A DNA stretch of 64,000 nucleotides from Axinella damicornis. Taxonomy: Eukaryota; Porifera; Demospongiae; Axinellida; Axinellidae. The stretch spans positions 8,108,934-8,172,933 of the forward strand of contig OZ007506.1 of assembly GCA_963931865.1 (NCBI GenBank). Direction: 5' to 3'. This document shows, one piece after another, positions 39,366-51,300 of this stretch. Made by a program: the position numbers and the translations under genes. Every line of letters starts with the position of its first letter. Position 1 is the stretch's first letter. A model generated the notes under the pieces. It did not search any database. It was not told the DNA's origin and worked only from the letters and a program-made list of their open reading frames with translations.

Positions 39366-42300
39366 ATGCCCACAAGACACAGAGGAGGCAAAGAGGAGAG
39401 CAATAAGCAGGCGACTCCTAAGGATGGGGAGAAGCGCTCTGGGCATGCGTTCGCGCCTCCTGGGGAGCCGCAACGGCGGGAAAAGAAGGTGAAGTGGAGC
39501 CCAGTGTTCAGAAGGATGGGCTACATTGCTCTGATACTGATTGTCCCCGCCCTCCTGAACTACGCAGCCCTCAGCCAAGAGGCCAGGGTGCTGGTGGCCA
39601 AAGGTGGGACAACTTGACAGTATTTGGTATCTGCATAAGTGGCCATATCGTGGCATATGCATGTGGTGCAGACCTCCACCTCTTCTATAATTTGCACTGC
39701 AGAATAACCCATTTGCATATACCGGTATTTCATACTTGCAACTGGTCAGTGGTCGTTGCATGCACCTGGTCAGTTGTTGCAAGGCTCAGAGTATTTGTAT
39801 AGGATACACAGTAAAACCTCCGATAGTGGACCCTCCAAGATAGGAACACAGACCTCTCTGCAAAGGATGATTTCAAGGTCTTAGTTAAATTTATATACAC
39901 CCTTGCCCTCAGGCTACTGTGCTTGGGTCTCAAGTGTACATATATAGTCCATAGAGAGCACTGCATACCATGCTTTATTATGTACCAAGAGCGCATAAGT
40001 AGATCGCCCGCCCGGAGTAAGAGCGTGTAACTTCAATAGGCGCCCGTGGTGCAGGCGGAATACATGAGTTGTACTAAAAATAGAACATCCGGTTGCACCT
40101 GAAGCCGTACGGCGGTAATTGTGAACGCGTTAGCCAAGTGTGAAAATCTAAGTGGCTAGCAATTCGGCTCCGGCTGAGCTTATTTGAACCTATAACCCAC
40201 CGTGGCGATTGTTGCTGATCGACGTCCTCCACCTCCAGCCTCAGGTAAGCACATCCACACAATTAATAACCGTTGTTGTGACTGTGTTCGAGTATAGACT
40301 AGGTTATAGCCTCGTACAGCCTGGGTACGAGGCTAACTAGGTTAGCCTTCAGCACAGCCGTAGAGCAGAGCGTTCTCTGGTAGCTGTCGCTGTCGCTTCC
40401 TGCCGTCACTTTGCTCAGAACTACACAGCTGTGCACAACAACACAGAATAATGACCACAGTGTCGCCGCTCCAGTCAATTATCACGTGGCGGAAAGAATC
40501 TCTACAAGAGTGTTTAGACATGCTATAGCTATTTTTAGTACAACTCATGTATTTTGCCCGGTTTGAATTTCCCGGAAGTTACACGCTCTTACTCCGGGCG
40601 GGCGATCTACTTATGCGCTCTTGTATGTACCTAGAGAGTTTTGGGGGTAGTGAAACTCCTCAAAGCCTGCATGATGCAGACAGAATGACCTCCTGCATAT
40701 GGAATGGGATGGAATGAAAATAAGACAAATCGTGGCCCGAGAATGAGCTAGTAGTTTTGTTACTCCTGTTTCTGTGCTACAGCTGGGACCTTGTACGACA
40801 TAGGCTGGAGGCAGAAACTGCTGCTGCACTGCATGGGGGAAGGCCTTCCAACCGGTAAGTACACTGAGATTACGGGATCGGACATTACTGAAGATTGGAG
40901 ATTAGAGATTAGAAGTCACTAGAGAAGAGCTTTTGTGTAGTATTACAGTTGTAGTTTTTTTTTTTTTGGGGGGGGGGGGGGGGGGGGAAGGCTTTCCTTC
41001 CACAAGATTACTAGAAGATTGGAGATTGCATACCGGAGATTAAAGGTCACTAGAGACCAGGACATTGTGGGGCGAGCGTGAGCAAGTAGCATGCAGATTT
41101 GCAAGATTGAGGAATCGGAGTGTCAGCGATGTTGCAATAATAGTAATTTGTTGGCACCATTAGCTGGGTCTGGCACTGATTGTCAACTAAGCCCTTCCGT
41201 CCAGGTCTCGTTTGTTGCTCTTTGCGTTTGTCTTTTGCGCATCTCAGCCTCGTTCCCCATCGAGTAGGAGTCTGATCTGTTGAATTGCATGCGCCAGATT
41301 ATTAGTATGACATCAGAAATGTATTATTTCATACTTTGTATTGCATGCAGGTATGGGCAGACAGATGGACAGTTGAGCGGTGTCCATTGGACACCACACA
41401 CACCGCTTGACTACGACTAATGTCGGGCTTGCTCACACTCACCCAACTAGAAATTACTAGAATGATATTAAATTTTGATGAAACTTTGGTCTGTGTTGGT
41501 TGCAGTGATCTTAGAAGCTCCTGTTGGTGAAAGTTCTGTCGTCTGGTCACTGGTGCAACCAATCATTGCAAAGCGCACCAAGGTATTGATTTTCAGTCTA
41601 CTTAGGAGCATAGTGAGTTATGTTGTGAATGCAATGATACGTGTATGGTTCTGCAGGTCTGTGTGTACGACAGAGCTGGGATAGGATTGAGTGACAGAGC
41701 ATATATGGTGAGCCTGCATAAAATCTGGTGTGCATGAAGCACTGACACAGTCTTGAGATATGCCTCTGCTTGGTATACATGTAGAACACTTCAGAGTACG
41801 CCAATGACTTCAGTGAAGCAGCCAAAGAGAGGGACAGAACACAACCGTCCACTGTTGAAAGGTATGGTGGCATCTGTCAACCTGATTTTCCCTCCTTCCT
41901 CCCCCCCCTCCCCCCCCTCCTCCCCCCTCCCCCATCTCCCCCCCCCCCCCCCCACCCCCCCCCCCCCACCTTCTATTCCCTACCCATTTCTTCAACTTAC
42001 TTCTTTCCTCCCCCCTCCCATTCTTCCCCCCCCTTTCTACATGTACCTACCTTCACCTTGCCCTGCCACCTTTTCCAACTTCCTCCCCTCCCCCACCCAT
42101 TTCTTCAACTTCTTTCCCCCCTGCCCTGCCCCCTTCTCCAACTTCCTTCATTCCCCCCTCCCTTCACCCTGCCCTGCCCCCTTCTCCAACTTCCTTCATT
42201 CCCCCCTCCCTTCACCCTGCCCTGCCCCCTTCTCCAACTTCCTTCATTCCCCCCTCCCTTCACCCTGCCCTGCCCCCTTCTCCAACTTCCTTCTTTCCCC

Positions 42301-45300
42301 CCTCCCTTCACCCTGCCCTGCCCCCTTCTCCAACTTCCTTCATTCCCCCCTCCCTTCACCCTGCCCTGCCCCCTTCTCCAACTTCCTTCTTTCCCCCCTA
42401 CCCTTCCACCCTACTTCATCCTCCCCTAGAATGGCCGATGACCTGCACAGACTGGTGACATATTCCAGCAATCAGCCAAAGCCACTCCTCCTTGTCAGTA
42501 CGGACTTCACGACCTTCATCTCCCGATTTTACACACAACTCTACGAACAGTAAGTCTGCTGCACCAAGCTTCACCACATAACGGATACATTTCCGCTATA
42601 GGCCTTAGTTAGAACCCTTTAGGGCCTCTAGTGGATATGTATATATCCGTTGTGAGACTTTCAGTTTCATGATGTCACATCCGGCAATGACCTGAGAATA
42701 GATTCTGCATTAGCAAAAGGGTGGGACAAGAGGAGGTGGGAGTGATAATGGTAGGCAGGAGTGGGGGGAGCCTGTATGCTTCAGACGTTGAAAAAGGCTC
42801 ATCTAGGATGGAAACAGAGGAAGTGCAGCAGCTAGCGGTAATCATTGCACAACACATTGCAATTTGTGCGTATCACAATGGAAACCAGTGCTGTGATAGT
42901 GCCACCTTGTGTAGCCTCGTTCCCAGGCACTCGGTAATTGGGGAGAAGAGCGCCTGGTATCCACTGTTCGCACATGTGCGGCTCTCCAGGTTTTTGTGGG
43001 GAACTTGGAAACTACTGTTATACTAGTCCATGTTGCACGACCGTACATTACTGAAACACGAAAGTCGTTTACATCTACAAGACACAGCTCTGTTCAACCA
43101 AGCTGCCATACGCCCTCGGTAAGGTCGGAAAGGCAGGAATGGCGCTAAAGGACGAACAACTGACAGCAATACAGCACGTACATAATGGTAAGAATGTGTT
43201 TGTATGGCTACACACGGCCTGGTCAAATTTATCTTTGGGCTCTTACTGTTTGTATCGTGTTTCACGTCGACCTCGGAAAGGCTGAAGCGGTGTATTGTCG
43301 TCCACAGTCTAGCACAGACTTTGAAACCATGGCCCTGCATGTTGCTGCAGTCGTATATTTTACCGAATATTTTGTCCGTGTTATTTCAGCTTACGTATCT
43401 CGATGAATTATACGAAGAATGTAACGGAACTGCTCGTGCATGCGCGAACAGTGGATACCAGGCGCTCTTCTCCCCAATTACCGAGCACCTGGGAACGAGG
43501 CTATACCTTGTGCAGATTCAGTGGACACGGGTTTAGTTAACGATACACAAAACTAGCCATTTCAAATTGGTCTGAGTCAAGCCCTCCAATTTTGAACACT
43601 GCACTGAAAGGGTAGCTATACATGTAGTTACTAACAATGATATTCCCCCTCACATCGTATTGTCTGAACCTCCACACCCACCCACAAACAAACACACACA
43701 CACGCAAAATTCAGTGAGGTTGCAGGTTTGCTACTTATAGACCCGGCAGTGGAATCACTGTTTGACATCCAGTCGGACAGCAGCCGGTCGGACAGCAGCC
43801 AGTCGGACAGCAGCCAGTCGGACAGCAGTCAGTCCGACAGCAGCAGCGAGAGTCAACCTCAGTTTAATGGCTCCATCTGGGCCGAATACTGGTACTCACG
43901 GGCGGTGCCACACATGCAGAGTGTCCAGATGTCTGCGTCGCTGGGTTTCAGTCGCATCGGGCTCATGCTGGGCCTCATGACCCCAGTGGAGGAGCCCAGC
44001 CTACAGAAAATATTGCCAGCGGAGGTGATCACAAGAAAGGTTGGTCTACTGGGTGATAATTAGCCTCGTTCCCAGGCGCTCGGTAATTGGGAAGCACACT
44101 GAACTAGTGCCTGGGAATGAGGCTAGGTGATAATTTGCTGACATAAATTCTGTTACACCGTGTCACAGCGGATCACGTCTGGCTGCAGATAGTGTCCGCC
44201 CTGGACATGGTATGCTAGCGGATTGTGTCCGCTTTTGCAGGTAGTGTCCTGGGTGAGGATGCTGACTGCTAGCGGATGGTGTCCGCCCAGACACTATCTG
44301 CTAGCGGATCATGTGCGGGTGGACGTTATCTGCTAGCGGATCGTGTCCAGGTGGACGTTATCTGCTAGCTGATTGTGTACTAGCGGGCGGACACTATCTG
44401 CTAGCGGACAAACGATTAAGTGCAAGTGGATGGTGTCACCCAACACTGTAGGCATCTTTTATTATTATGTTGCGTGTAGTTCCGTAGTCACGCTGTTAGG
44501 CGCAGGTTCGACTCTCGTCTCAGCTAAGTAGGATTGAAAATGGCAGTTTCTGGAGGAAGACTTCAGCACGGAGTGGAAAAAAATGTCATTCCAAATGAAG
44601 CACACTTCCTATTGGGGAAATTAGGCGCTTAATTCCTTCCCGTGGAGATATTGGCGCATGCGCCTAATAACGCATGATTATGGTAATAGTTGATCAGTGG
44701 CGGATCCAGGGGTAGTTCGTTGGGTTTGGTCGAACCCCCCTTCTTACAGTTGAATTAAGAAAGAACTTACCTTACTTTCAACCTATAATTTCAAGTGCTT
44801 CCTTACAGCGGTGACGAGCATCGAGGGCAACATCGAGCGCTCAGTTACTATTAAACTAGCTGCCGTTACAGTGCAACTCCTGGCTGAAACCGAACGGCTT
44901 GGGAACGAGACCACGATCTCGTATGTTTACGTGTACGTATGTACATGTATTACTTTGTGTGAGCGAAATTTGAGCAAGAAACGGAAGCACATGGCAGCCC
45001 CGGGTCCTGCAATCCTTTTACATCTGGAACTTGCAGTGCAAAGCACGAAGGTGCCACGAGAGCCCATCCTGATAACTGAAAAATAAAGGTGAAAAAAATT
45101 TTCCACGCTTTGCGCGGACTGATCACCACTATGCACCTCTGTGCATTCAGTCTTCGGCAGCAGCCCTGCATAGAAAAGAAACCCCTTTTGTAAAATCCTG
45201 GATCCGCCCCTGTTGATGCAAGTGCCTTCAAACATGCAGATTTATTAAATGCATGATCATGTGAATACTAGGAATACGTATCCACATCATGGCTCATGCA

Positions 45301-48300
45301 CGCCACGTGCATACATTTGACCTGACTATGTGCTTACAAGTATCTGACGTGATCTAGAGTTCGGGTGTGAAGCTGAGAAGAGATGTCGATTACGCTCACT
45401 CCACATCTAGCTGCTCTAGCTCTGCAAGCCCTATAGCCCCCACTCGCTTGTACCCTAGCCTCTGACCGTGAACAGATGTCGACTGCGCTCACTGTTCGAC
45501 TCCGTATGTAGCTGCTCGAGCTCCTCAAATCCTGGAGGCACCGCGCTTGTAGCTGAGTTTCAAGGTTGTAAATCTTGCACTGTGCAAATACAACTTAGTT
45601 GCCCGGCAGGAAGCCCGCCTAATCGACATTCCTGAGCATGAAAGTACATACGTACATATGTACATACACATATCGTGAGAATAGATCTCCCATTCAGTGC
45701 CTCACGCTAATGTGCTCGGCAACAAGAACTACGAATCCAGTTCTGCTGCTACTGTAGCTCCACCAGCAACAGATTGCAGATGGAACCACATTTCACATGT
45801 CATCGCACTGCACCATGTCACCGTATGTTTCTGGCACAAGGCAGGAGAGTACAGTTCTCATAGGAAAATGCACTGTTTGACTATCTTCTTTCATGTGGAA
45901 ATCACTTTTTCTATTCAAGCACTCCAGGAAGTGGGAACGCATTTTGGCTTGATCAAAGGTTATCTTTTCTGGGTCATCCCCCAGGGCAACATGAAGTGCA
46001 AATACAGCCGCAAACGGCCACAGTCTCGCTTCCCTTGCTCCTGCTATACACATGGGATACTCACTTCTAGGATTGGATCAATTTCCTCACCGTCCTCGTC
46101 ACTGGTCTTAACCAATGGGCGGTAGACTGTGGCCATTTGGTGGGTAAGGGAGGAACTCAACTCTCCACCGTTGAACTTGCTGTCGAAGATGGTGACAGTC
46201 TGGCCAATGCTGGAAGATGCCTCCCAATGGTTTCCACTCACATGGTGAATTTGGATAGCTCCATCTTGTGGTTACTGGTGAGAAACCGTCAATTCGTGAC
46301 AGCAACTTAGATTGGAAGCCATCTAACTGAGGGAACTTAGTATGAAGCAGCTCCTGGGCTATTAGTCTATACACCCTGCCCCTAACTTCCTGAGTGAGAG
46401 AAATTTGGTCTAGCTCGATAGACTAGGGCTAGATGAATATGTTCATCAGTGAGCATATCTCCCTTCTGAAGTATCTCTGTTGTCAGTTTGCTCCTCAACT
46501 TCTTTGTACTGGACTGCTTCTGTCTGTTTGGTGGCCATTTCCTGCACATGAATGAGTTATTACACTCCTGGTATAGGAAATAAAGTGCCGCGTAAATAAA
46601 TAATTAATTAATATAATGTTCGAGTACTTAGGATTGGCCTACAGAGATTCTGACTACACCACCGTGATCGCTATCATGCACTGACCTAAACGTAAAAAGT
46701 TGGAGCTGAAACTCACCTTGGTGGTGGATATGAGCGCTTTTGTCTCGCCGTGGCCGCCATTGCTCGAGCGCTCTCTTCGACTTCCGGTGGCAGTACCGTT
46801 CTTAGAAAAGGCACACGAAGATTCTGACCACACTGCCGTGATCGCTGTCGTTCACTGACGCTAGCATGCCAAAACTCACCGTGCTGGCTAAGTTGTGAGT
46901 GCTGTAATAATGTCTTGGCTTCTTTTTGGTCGCCATTGCTCGCGATCGACTGAGCGTGGTTGCCACGTGCATGTGCGTTAATTGGAACAAATTGCGATAC
47001 TTAGCTTACGCTACGGTACGGCGAGTCGCAACCAGGGTTGCAATGCGCTTGAGAGCACTCTAAATAATTTCTGATCTTCCCTATATATAGCTATCATGGT
47101 ACTCACATCATGTGTGATAATTGGAAGGAACTGACACACTTAGCTTGTGCTACCGTTTAAGCGCGGCTACCAGGAGTGCGGTTGCCCCTCGATCAATGAA
47201 GGAAAAATTATTTGTTAACAGTATACAACTAACTTTGCTACTCCTCTGAGAGTGGACCCTTGTCACAACATCCCAGCTTTTCCTTAACCAGTGTGATCAG
47301 GCTGACCATTACAGAGAGTGTTTCCTGTATCCTTGTTGCGAAGTGTGCACACCCAACAATGTAAGGACCTAGCCACAAAGGATCTTGTTTCCCTCCTTTC
47401 CGTGCTCTGTTTTTGGTATATGCCAGGACAACCGAGCCAACGACTATGCTACTGGTCCCAGCATGCCTTTTGTCGTAATGCTCTTTCTGCTTCTGTTGAA
47501 CTGTCACACCAAAATCAGTTCCCCATATAAGTGGTGCCCTGGGACCAAATACTTCACAAAACTGGTCCCCCTGGGACCAACATTTTCAGGAAATGTTGGT
47601 CCCCCCCTTAAAGATGTGGTCCCCTCAATTCTCAAACACTTTTTTTTGTCAAACTGTAACCTGTAAGACTTTAATGTACAAATGGCACAAATAAGAAACA
47701 AAAGGCATATACAATAAGAATGGCATTGAGATGTGCCTAAACCTTAATACATTTTGTACAATACCAGAAGTTTAGCAGTATCTCGGTTATTCTCGCATGA
47801 GTTGTGATACCATTCTCTGCACATCTTGCACTGTACAAGGCCTCTGAGAACAAATCACGCGGCTTTCTTGCGAATCACTCGTTTGTGATTTCATCACATC
47901 CTTCTGGGTACCAGTTCTCCACTAAGTAGACATACATTTGGTCAGTTAAGGTGTCCTCGATCTTGCTCTCCTTTGTAGACATCTCCTATAAGCTTGTAGA
48001 ATGAATTGCCCTTGCCATCCTCGCTTTTAGCACTAGTGCTGACAGGCATTGATGTGCCAAGTTCAGAAGTCAAAGTTCATGTCGCCGTGCCCCGGGGGGA
48101 CCAATTTACACATGCACGGACGAATTCTTTCAGAAAATTTGGGTCTGGGGGACCAAATCTTTCATCATATTGGACCAAATTCTATGGGGGACCAAATTTT
48201 TCATGACACCATGTGATACATGTATGTTCATCTTTGTAGTGTTTTAGCGCATGGCCATTGACAATAGTAACTGGCAGAACTTCAATGAATTGGTGGGTCT

Positions 48301-51300
48301 GACTTACAATCACAATGGAGTCTTTATATAGAGCAAACACAGGTGGACATAATTATGCACTGAGATGACATTCTCACAACTCATGTATAACTCATGTACA
48401 ATGCTACATTGTCCCCAATCTTGGCCTGCTCCATGACCTTTTGGAACTCTAGCATTCAACTTAATTGGCAATCAAAATCTGGGCTAGAGAATAAGCAGAG
48501 ATGAGGGAGATCCATATGATCACACGTCAATGCCAGCAGATCTATATGATCGCACGTCAATGCCAGCAGATCCATATGATCACACGTCAATGCCAGCAGA
48601 TCCATATGATCACACGTCAATGCCAGCAGATCCATATGATCACACGTCAATGCCAGCAGATCCATATGATCACACGTCAATGCCAGCAGATCCATATGAT
48701 CACACGTCAATGCCAGCAGATCCATATGATGACACGTCAATGCCAGCAGATCCATATGATCACACGTCAATGCCAGCAGATCCATATGATCACACGTCAA
48801 TGCCAGCAGTGCAGCAGTCAAGGTTATAACTAGAGACCTTAACAACCCTATGAATGAATGACAATCTAGGCCCGGGCGGCCCATTAGTCAAAACATAAGC
48901 AACTATTCAACACATTACATTATGTAGCAACACACAATAATAAAGTGGGGTCCGTGTAGCTTGCCAGCAGTACAAACTGTTGCTCTGCCCCGAGAGAGGT
49001 GAAAGGGGAGGTGGGCTGCTGCCGATTCAAACAGTAAATACCTCTCGTCTACATATGAGTCACACTCGTCAAAAAGTGGGTTTTACCTTCCACTGTGACT
49101 ACATCCATCTCCGGTACATCTGAGTTCGCCTCAAGAGCCATAACTAGCATGTTGTACGAGTCTGGCCAACAGATGCACAACACTGTCCTCGCCTGAAACT
49201 GGGTCACCAATCACCGAAAGCCCTTTGAACATTTATTTTATTGTGTTCCTGGACAAAGTCACCCTCTTTCAATCGCAAAGAGTACAGTTTACATCTCAAT
49301 TATAGCTTGTTGGCCCAAGTCGGAATTGATCAGGCAACTTCTTCCACACAGTGATAGGGTTTTCAGGATCTCCGACTACATAGAGCAACAAAGGTTGAAC
49401 AGACAGCCCAATAATCGCCAATGCCCGGTCTCTCCTTCCCACGAATTTGCATACCCAGCATCGCTCGCATCGGGTGGGTTATCCGTACCGTTTACAGTGT
49501 TCCACAGTCCGTCTTTCATTCTGGAGACTTGGATCATCAGGGTACCTCTTCCAGATAAGTGGAGCTGCTGTTAGTTGGAGAACCAAAAGCAGACATGTGT
49601 TGCACTACCAACAGCAGAAACTGAGTACATTTGGATGTGGCAACGTCCTTCCGAATTAAAGAATGGTCCCACTGAAGCAACGACGATTTTTGAAGATAAT
49701 CAATCGGTGATATGTATGGCTAAAAACCCACAGTTCCATGGTCAAGCAAAACACAGCAAACAGGATGGAGTCCAGCAGTTAATCTTGGTCATCGTTGATG
49801 TACTTGCTGTGTGCTCGTGGTTCATCCGCTCATCCAAGCTGTTTGTCTGTGGGTGGTAGGCAGATGAGATCCTGCGGTTCACCCATACCAGGTCAGCTGG
49901 AACAGATGACTCGGCACCTGGTTGGCAAACTCCTTCCCTTGGTCACTCTGGATTATCTCTGGACATCTGTGACAGCAGATCAACTTGTACAGGAAGCGAG
50001 CAAGAGTTATACGCTTCTTGTCATTTACTCCTGTGCAAGTGACTATGAAGCGGTTGCCTCAAGGAATCTGCTTCAAGGGCCAACAAGATCACTAGTAGAG
50101 AGCATTGCTATGAACATTAATGTAGTTAAGTTATAGAAGTCATGCATGCATTATTGTGTACATGCACATAGCTATAATATGAACTGCATGTGCAAACATA
50201 CCTGTTCCGCAATTCTTTCATGGGATAGGATGGAGCTTGCATAGGTGTCGATGTATACGTAGTTGTCCATAGCTTTTCACCATACCCAAACAGCTACTAC
50301 AGACTTTCTCTCGAGTTTTGTCCCTGCCAAAAAGGCCTAGAACGTTTGGAGGACGTGTGATTTCCTCTCTTCTCTTCGTCTATTATCCATTGGTGTGGCT
50401 CTTTCCCATCTGCCATTATATTTGTGTAATACATGGTTCTCGTAATATTATGTTTACTATACGAGTAGTACTGTCCATACTGCAATTATATTGATCGCTG
50501 ACCTTCCACGTAGCACGTACAGCACTCTGTCCCTTATTGCAAATGACTTTGCTTTCCTCCTAACAGCCCTCTTCTGGTTATCCATCAGTTGTTGACAGTT
50601 AGGTTTATAGACACCGTCCTGCAGGTAGTGCAATAGAACTTTGTACTCTTTCGCTTCACTCAACTTCTCCTTCACCATTTCACCAGCTAGACTGTGTGAA
50701 TTCGCCTCTCTACGGCCACTAAGAGCTCATCAAATTCTTGTGCCCCATCAACCTTCGCAGGATGGTTGAGCGGACAGCATCCACGAATCTGGACCGTTTC
50801 CGCCAGTCCGGGTGGACGCAATCCACTAGTGGATAGTGCCTGACTGGACATTATCAACTAGCGGATGATGTCCACCGGTTATCCAACAGTTGTTAACATT
50901 CCGGTTTATAGACACCGTCCTGCAGGTAGTGCTGTCGAACTTCGTACTCTTTCACTTCACTCAACTTCTCCTTCACCATTTTACCAGCTGGACCATGTTA
51001 TCTTGTGCCTCATCAAGACACGTCAAGGGCCTTCACGGGACAGTTGAGCGGACAGCATCCACGAATCTGGATCGTTTCCGCTAGTCCGGGTGGACGCAAT
51101 CCACTAGCGGATTGTGCCCGACTGGACATTATCAACTAGCGCATCATGTCCACTGGACACAATCCACAATGACACTGGCAGTCCTGTTTCAGAGTGCCAG
51201 AGTTACTCTGCCAGTCCCGGGGACTTCCTAAACTGCTGAGATCCCTGTGTAGCTACTGCTAGCTAGCTACTGTTTGTCTGTACCTAGCTATTGAACAAGT

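Noticed and set aside
41753..42553. 266-codon Pro-rich ORF that overlaps a hydrolase exon
   Set aside because: Only the last 40 codons match an exon; the rest is the CT-rich intron with 48-bp units.
42714..42840. A possible hydrolase exon with GRSGG (IMVGRSGGSLYASDV) that would restore a nucleophile elbow
   Set aside because: Its start phase fits, but its end phase does not fit the next exon. The exon ending 42549 joins the acceptor at 43714 perfectly, giving HEVAGLLLIDPAVE, the expected continuation of the fold.
44490..44530. GCAGGTTCGACTCTC as a tRNA B box
   Set aside because: No acceptor, D or anticodon arm can be formed around it; at most a fragment of a tRNA-like SINE.
48511..48810. 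CRISPR-like array of 30-bp repeats
   Set aside because: The repeats are head to tail with no unique spacers, and the genome is eukaryotic.
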